DNA from: Aspidapion aeneum
Lineage: Eukaryota > Arthropoda > Insecta > Coleoptera > Brentidae
Assembly (NCBI GenBank): GCA_963576565.1
Contig: OY755039.1
Coordinates: 127,456,640-127,520,639 of the forward strand
Length of the DNA: 64,000 nucleotides
Reading direction: 5' to 3'
Below are positions 25,401 through 31,400 of this stretch, piece after piece. The translations under genes and the position numbers were made by a program. The notes beneath the pieces were generated by a model that worked only from the letters and a program-made list of their open reading frames with translations, was not told where the DNA came from and did not search any database. How positions within the stretch are numbered: the stretch's first letter is position 1; each line of letters begins with the position of its first letter.

Positions 25401-28400
25401 AGACTCCCAAAGTCCTCCAAAGTGTGGAGCTGAGGGAGGATTGAAATGCCAAGTTATACTTTCCTTGGCAGCGGCTTCAGAAGCATATTGATTTAACATT
25501 TTATAGGCTTTTACAAAATTTGTACCATTATCTGAGTAAATAGCTTCCACACGGCCACGTCTACTAATAAACCGTTTAAAAGCAGCCAGAAAAGCATTAG
25601 CAGTAAGATCTGAAACGAGTTCTAAGTGGACTGCCTTGACAGAAAGACAGATAAATAGACATAAATAGGATTTGAGTTTGATAGTACCTCGAGCTCTGGA
25701 CATAACGATATCGAACGGGCCAGCATAATCTACGCCAACATGAAGAAAGGGTTTGTGAACAGAAACTCGGTTTAATGGTAAATTACCCATGACAGGAACG
25801 GTTGAGATAGGTTTTGTTTTCCAACATCTCACACATTGAGCTAAAACTCTTCGAATAGAACGTTTAGCATCGTATATCCAGTAACGTTGGAGAATTAGAA
25901 AATGAGTGGTTTGTACTCCAGCATGCAAGTACTTCAAATGTGTTGCTTCGATGATTCGATTAGTCAAGATACAACGACTCGGAAGTAAAGCTGGAAATTT
26001 ACTTGAAAAGGAAATAGGAGCATTCTTGAGTCGACTTCCCACCCTTAATATTTTTTGATGATCAAAAAACAATGAAAGTTTGAGTAAAGCTTTTGGAACT
26101 ATTTTATTTTGCTGAATAAGTTCTATCTCTTTTGAAAAATAGAGGGATTGAATATGTTTTACAAATTGCAAAGTTGAGTTGTATAATTCAAATGAAGATA
26201 AATTCCCAGAAAATTTATGTTTTTTGAGTTTTTGAGAACGACAATTATTGATAAATCGTAGAACGTAAGCAAGAATGCGGGTAGATTCGTCTAAAGAAGA
26301 CTTATCTTGAATAAGAGAGTCGAGAATGTTAGGAACGGTGGTAGCAGAATTCACTTGAACTACAGGACGCTGTTCTAGAGAAACTTCGCTGGTTTCGCAA
26401 AATGAAATAGGTTCTAAAGGTGGAAAATTAGGATCAGTTAAAACTGGTGCCGCCCACCATAAGGAACAGTTTACTAAATCGGAGGATAGCATTCCTCGCG
26501 AACCTACATCAGCAGGATTTTGTTTAGATGGAACATAAAACCAGGAAGACGCAGGTATTTTGTCCTGTATTAAAGAAACCCGATTGCTCACATAAGTGCG
26601 CCACTCATGAGGTGAAGAATTAATCCACCTGAGAGTCACCATGGAGTCAGTATAACAATATATTTTATCTAATGGAAGTTTGTTCAGAAAGCAGTTTGAA
26701 ACAAAAGAAGCTAATCGAGCGCAGAGAACTGCTGCATTAAGTTCAAGTCGAGGAAGAGATACGGTTTTTAGTGGAGCTACTTTGGCTTTAGAACAAATAA
26801 ACTTTACAGCAATTTCTCCAGAATTGAGAAAACATCGACAATATAACACACTACAATATCCTTTCTCACTTGCATCTCCAAAGCAATGAAGTTCAATACG
26901 GTTAGTTGAGCTAGGAACAATAAGTCGAGGCAATTGAAATTCTTCAAAGCACGATACGTCTTTAATATATTTCGTCCAGAGTTGGACGATTTCTTGAGGA
27001 AGCGGGGAGTCCCAAGATAACTTTAGCTTCCACAATTGTTGAATTAAATGTTTAATGAGAAAAGTAGAAGGGGAAATAATTCCCAGCGGATCAAAAATTT
27101 GAGCAAGGCTTGATAAAAGATTCCGCTTAGTACAAGGTTTATCAGGAAATTTGACGAAAAATCGAAAAGAGTCAGAAGAAGCTCTCCATTCCAAACCTAG
27201 TACCTTTAGAGAGGAATCTGTAGTAGAATCGGAGTCAAAATTGAGAGAATTAATTGATACTTCCGATGGAGAAAGCTGAGTTAGAAGCTGTGGGCAGTTA
27301 CTGGACCATTTTTGATCGTCTGGAGATAGACACGTGACTTTAGGAACATCTTCTATCTGCCAAAATCGTTCAACTTGAGCATCCAAAGAAACAGAATCTT
27401 CGATATGACAGAACATAGCAGAAATTGCTTGAGGGGCTCTTGTTGAGACTTTGCCCATTAAAACATAACCAAATACTGTATTAATTGCATCAGGTTGATC
27501 TGGACCGCCTCGGATATGTCCATCCAGTAAAAGTTTACCATAAATATCAGCACCTAATAAGATATCAACCTGACCAGGGCTGTGAAACTCTTCGTCAGCC
27601 AATCGAATATTAGCTAAGTGACACCAGGTGTCAGTAGAGAGCTCATAGGGAGGCAAACTTTCGCTGACTTTGGACACGACAAGAGCATCGACTGTAAAAA
27701 CTGGATTAGTCCTTTGAAAAGGGCGGAGAGACAAATTAACTTCTTGATCCACAAAAGTTTGCATTGTGCCTAGACCAGACAATTGAACTGAAGTAGAGGA
27801 GGGTTTAAGTCCTAAACGATTGAGACATTTTGAGGTTATAATAGACGTCATACTACCAGTATCTAAAAGGCAGCGCAGAGGTTGATAGGTCCCTTTGCTA
27901 TCTAAAACTTCGATACGGGCGGTAGAAAGTAACGTACTTTTTTTGACATTGGTAAAACCAGTAAAAAGTGGGTCAGTAGATGGATTGTTAGGATGTTGAT
28001 TCGATTCAGAAACGACATTGCGGTTTTGACGCGTAGAAAAGCACAAATATGTATGATGCAAGGATTCACATTTGTGACATTTAGAGGTAGATTGACACAA
28101 GGAAGTTTTATGAGCTTTGGATAAACAGTTGATGCATAACTTTTTTACCTTAGCTAGCTGAAAGCGATCGTGAGGAGTTTTTGATAAGAACTCTTGACAT
28201 TTAAAAATATTATGCGAACCTGAGTTGCAAATTGAGCAAGTTAAGTTATTTTGTTGAGGAGGGGTTGAAGTGAAGGCTTCTTGACCTTGAGATTGCGTCT
28301 GAGCCATATAAGTATTTAAAACCGGACTTTGTTTAGATAAAGTTTGGTTTTTAAAATGAGTTGGTTTTGAAAATTGAGGTTTTGGATTATAGGCAGGAGA

Positions 28401-31400
28401 GACCTGAATGTTATCTAAAGCCATACAATTTTTATGTAGAAAATCCATGAGAACTTTTAAAGATGGAATATTATTTGAGTCCTCATAAAAAAGTTCAAAA
28501 CGAGTGACTATAGAAACAGGTAAGCGTTTGAGAATCATTTGTACCAGAATAAAATCCCAATATTGAGTAGGCAAGCCGACATTAGTTAAAGCAGCAATAT
28601 TTTTTGAAAAAGTATCCAATAAATTTCTCACAGCTGTGGGATTATCTGTAGATACACTTGATGCATTATCCAAATTTTTCCATAAATTCGTTGCCAATGA
28701 ACGGGGATTGATAAATCGGTTGCGCAGAGTTGCATAGGCTATGTCATAATTATCATCAGATAATAGTAAATTGTCGATTACCGATAATGCAGAACCAGTA
28801 ACATGAGATTTTAAAGTCGAAAACTTCAAAATTTTTGGGATATTTTTATTTGTGTGCACTAATGCATCAAAAATATCGATAAAGGATTGAAATGATTCAA
28901 TATTTCCTTTGAAAATAGGTATTTCAAAATCTAGTTTTGGTTGGAAAAAATGTTGAGATTGAGTAGAGGATGGATTAGCTTGAAAATTGTGATTTAAATT
29001 CAATGTTTCTGTTGGTAATTTAAAAAAGTATGCTTTGCATTGATAATACATTAAGTCGAATAGTTTGCGGACATTATCTTCAGTGTTAAAGGCCTTATCA
29101 TCTTCAGAAATCAAAATGACAACCTGGTTATGATATTCATAAAATTTTTCATAAATAGATTGGACGCTCAAATACATGCATCTGAAAACTGGAATCTGGC
29201 TTTCATCGCCCTGGTTAACTTTACTTGCTGTAACGTGAATTTCTTTAAGTTTTTGAAACTCCGTTTGGCGTAAATTTTGAATTTGTTTAAGTTCGTCAGC
29301 CATGGTTTATTCGTAAAAATCAAGACCAATTAAGAATTTGAGAAAAAATTTAAAAATTTGAGAAAATTAAAAAATTACAAAATCGAGTTTTCAAAGAAAT
29401 TGTTACAAATTGAGAATTAAAAAAATTAAAAATTGAGAGTCGCAAGATTAGAAAATAATATTTCAAAAAAAATTATAAGTATGGACGGCTTCGAGTAGTA
29501 ATCCAAAACGAATTGAGAATTTGAAAAAATCAAAATTGAGAAAATCGCAAAATTAGAAAATTGAATTTCTAAAAAAAGTTACAAGTATGGACGGCTTCGA
29601 GTAGCAATCCAAAACAAATTGAGAATTTAAAAAAATCGAAATTGAGAAAATTGCAAAATTAGAAAAAAATTATTTTCTAAAAAAGTTACAAGTATGGACG
29701 GCTTCGAGTAGCAATCCAAAACAAATTGAGAATTTAAAAAATCGCAATTGAGAAAATTGCAAAATTAGAAAAAAATTATTTTCTAAAAAAGTTACAAGTA
29801 TGGACGGCTTCGAGTAGCAATCCAAAACAAATTGAGAATTTAAAAAAAATCGAAATTGAGAAAATTGCAAAATTAGAAAAAAGTTACAAGTATGGACGGC
29901 TTCGAGTAGCAATCCAAAACAAATTGAGAATTAAAAAAAACAAAAATTGAGAAAATCGCAAAATTAGAAAAAAAAAATATTTTCTAAAAAAGTTACAAAT
30001 TAGAAAATTGAATTTTCAAAAAAAATGTTGCAAGTATGGACGCTTAGAGTAGCAATCCAAAAAAACCAACTATTTTGAAAATTCAAAGTGTATACCAATT
30101 TACTATACTAAGTATATGGTTATACCCATATCCAATAAAAAACACCTTTGCTAAAAAACTGTGCTAAAATCAACAAAAAATTGTGTTCGCCTGAGACAAA
30201 ATAATATCGTCACTTTTAGAAAAATACAAACTTGGAATTTTATATTAAAATAATAAAACAAATAAAATTATTATTTTTCTTTTTTTAAAGTAAATTGAGT
30301 TGAGGTTTTTTACTTGAGTAGGTAATACTTCCAAATATCGAAAAAATATCGATATATCGATATTGATGTCGATCCAAAATATCGATAAAAATTGAAGAAG
30401 AAAATATTGAGAGTATCGAAAGATACTACTTCGATCAAAAAAATTTCGAGAAATTAAATATCGAAAACTATCGATTAATATTTTCTTACTTAAAAAAACC
30501 CTATGAGTAGTCCAATCCGCTCGTATGGGCCAATAAATTATATTAACGTTTCCTAAATAATTTTTCAGCGATGTTAGTTCCTTCGATAGACAGCAAGCTT
30601 TAAAATGAACTCGCTCAGGGTTTGTAAGAAAAATTACTACGGCCTTTTTTTTATCCCAACTTACCGGTTTCTTGATGTTTTCTTCCCTGGGTAGGCCTAC
30701 CTCCTCGTCTTTGGTTGATGGCGTAATCACGGATCACCTCGTGGCGTAATCGTAAGAATCACTCTGTAGTATATTGAATTGAATTGAATGGTTTGAGTTA
30801 TTTTGAGCACAAAATTAAAAAATAAGAAGACGTAGGTATTCTTAAAATGTTTTCAGTCGAGCAGAAAAATTTGTACTTATAAAGTATTTTTATATGCACT
30901 TTTCGGGATCGCTGCGTCGCGCTCAGTTGAGACAAAAAAAAGGCTTGTTTTTTGCGCGGTCGAATGAAATTAGAAAGCAATAGAATCGAAGAAACTAAAT
31001 GATTGATTGATTCAAAGAAATTAGAATTAAAATTATAACAAATTATAATTATTAATTTATTATTTAAATTTTGGGACGACACAATTTTTATATACAGTGG
31101 TGTACGGACCACCCCTTAACTGTTCTTTTTAACTTATCTTTAAAATTCTGCACATTTCCTGATACTTGGAAAAATTCTAAAATTATACCTGTCCATAAAA
31201 AACAAGAAAAAGATCGTATTGTAAATTATCGGCCAATTACCATAATAAACAACTTTTCAAAATGTTTTGAACGCGTTCTCCATACATCGCTTTACTTTCC
31301 CCTGAGCAGTCAAATAGATTCCTGTCAACACGGCTTCATGAAACGCAAATCTACCACAACCAATTTAATTACTGTTACACACCTAATAGCTGAATCCTTG

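Larger units (their letters stand above)
24250..31116 (-). mobile_element. BEL/Pao LTR retrotransposon, young copy with RT core deleted
   Basis: The element body is 24255-31111 on the minus strand, flanked by CCCCT at 24250-24254 and 31112-31116. The two LTRs are each 578 bp and I see no difference between them. In element sense the LTR starts TGGTCCGTACACC and contains TATATAAAAA 14-24 bp further on, a likely TATA box. The order is 5' LTR (30534-31111), 1.2-kb leader, one gag-pol ORF (29303-24861), purine tract, 3' LTR (24255-24832). Identical LTRs mean recent insertion, yet the polyprotein lacks the reverse transcriptase core. Confidence 0.95.

Noticed and set aside
29330..30060. Regularly spaced repeats as a possible CRISPR array
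   Set aside because: Units of about 106 bp, low complexity, in an insect LTR element leader; no spacer-repeat pattern and wrong kingdom.
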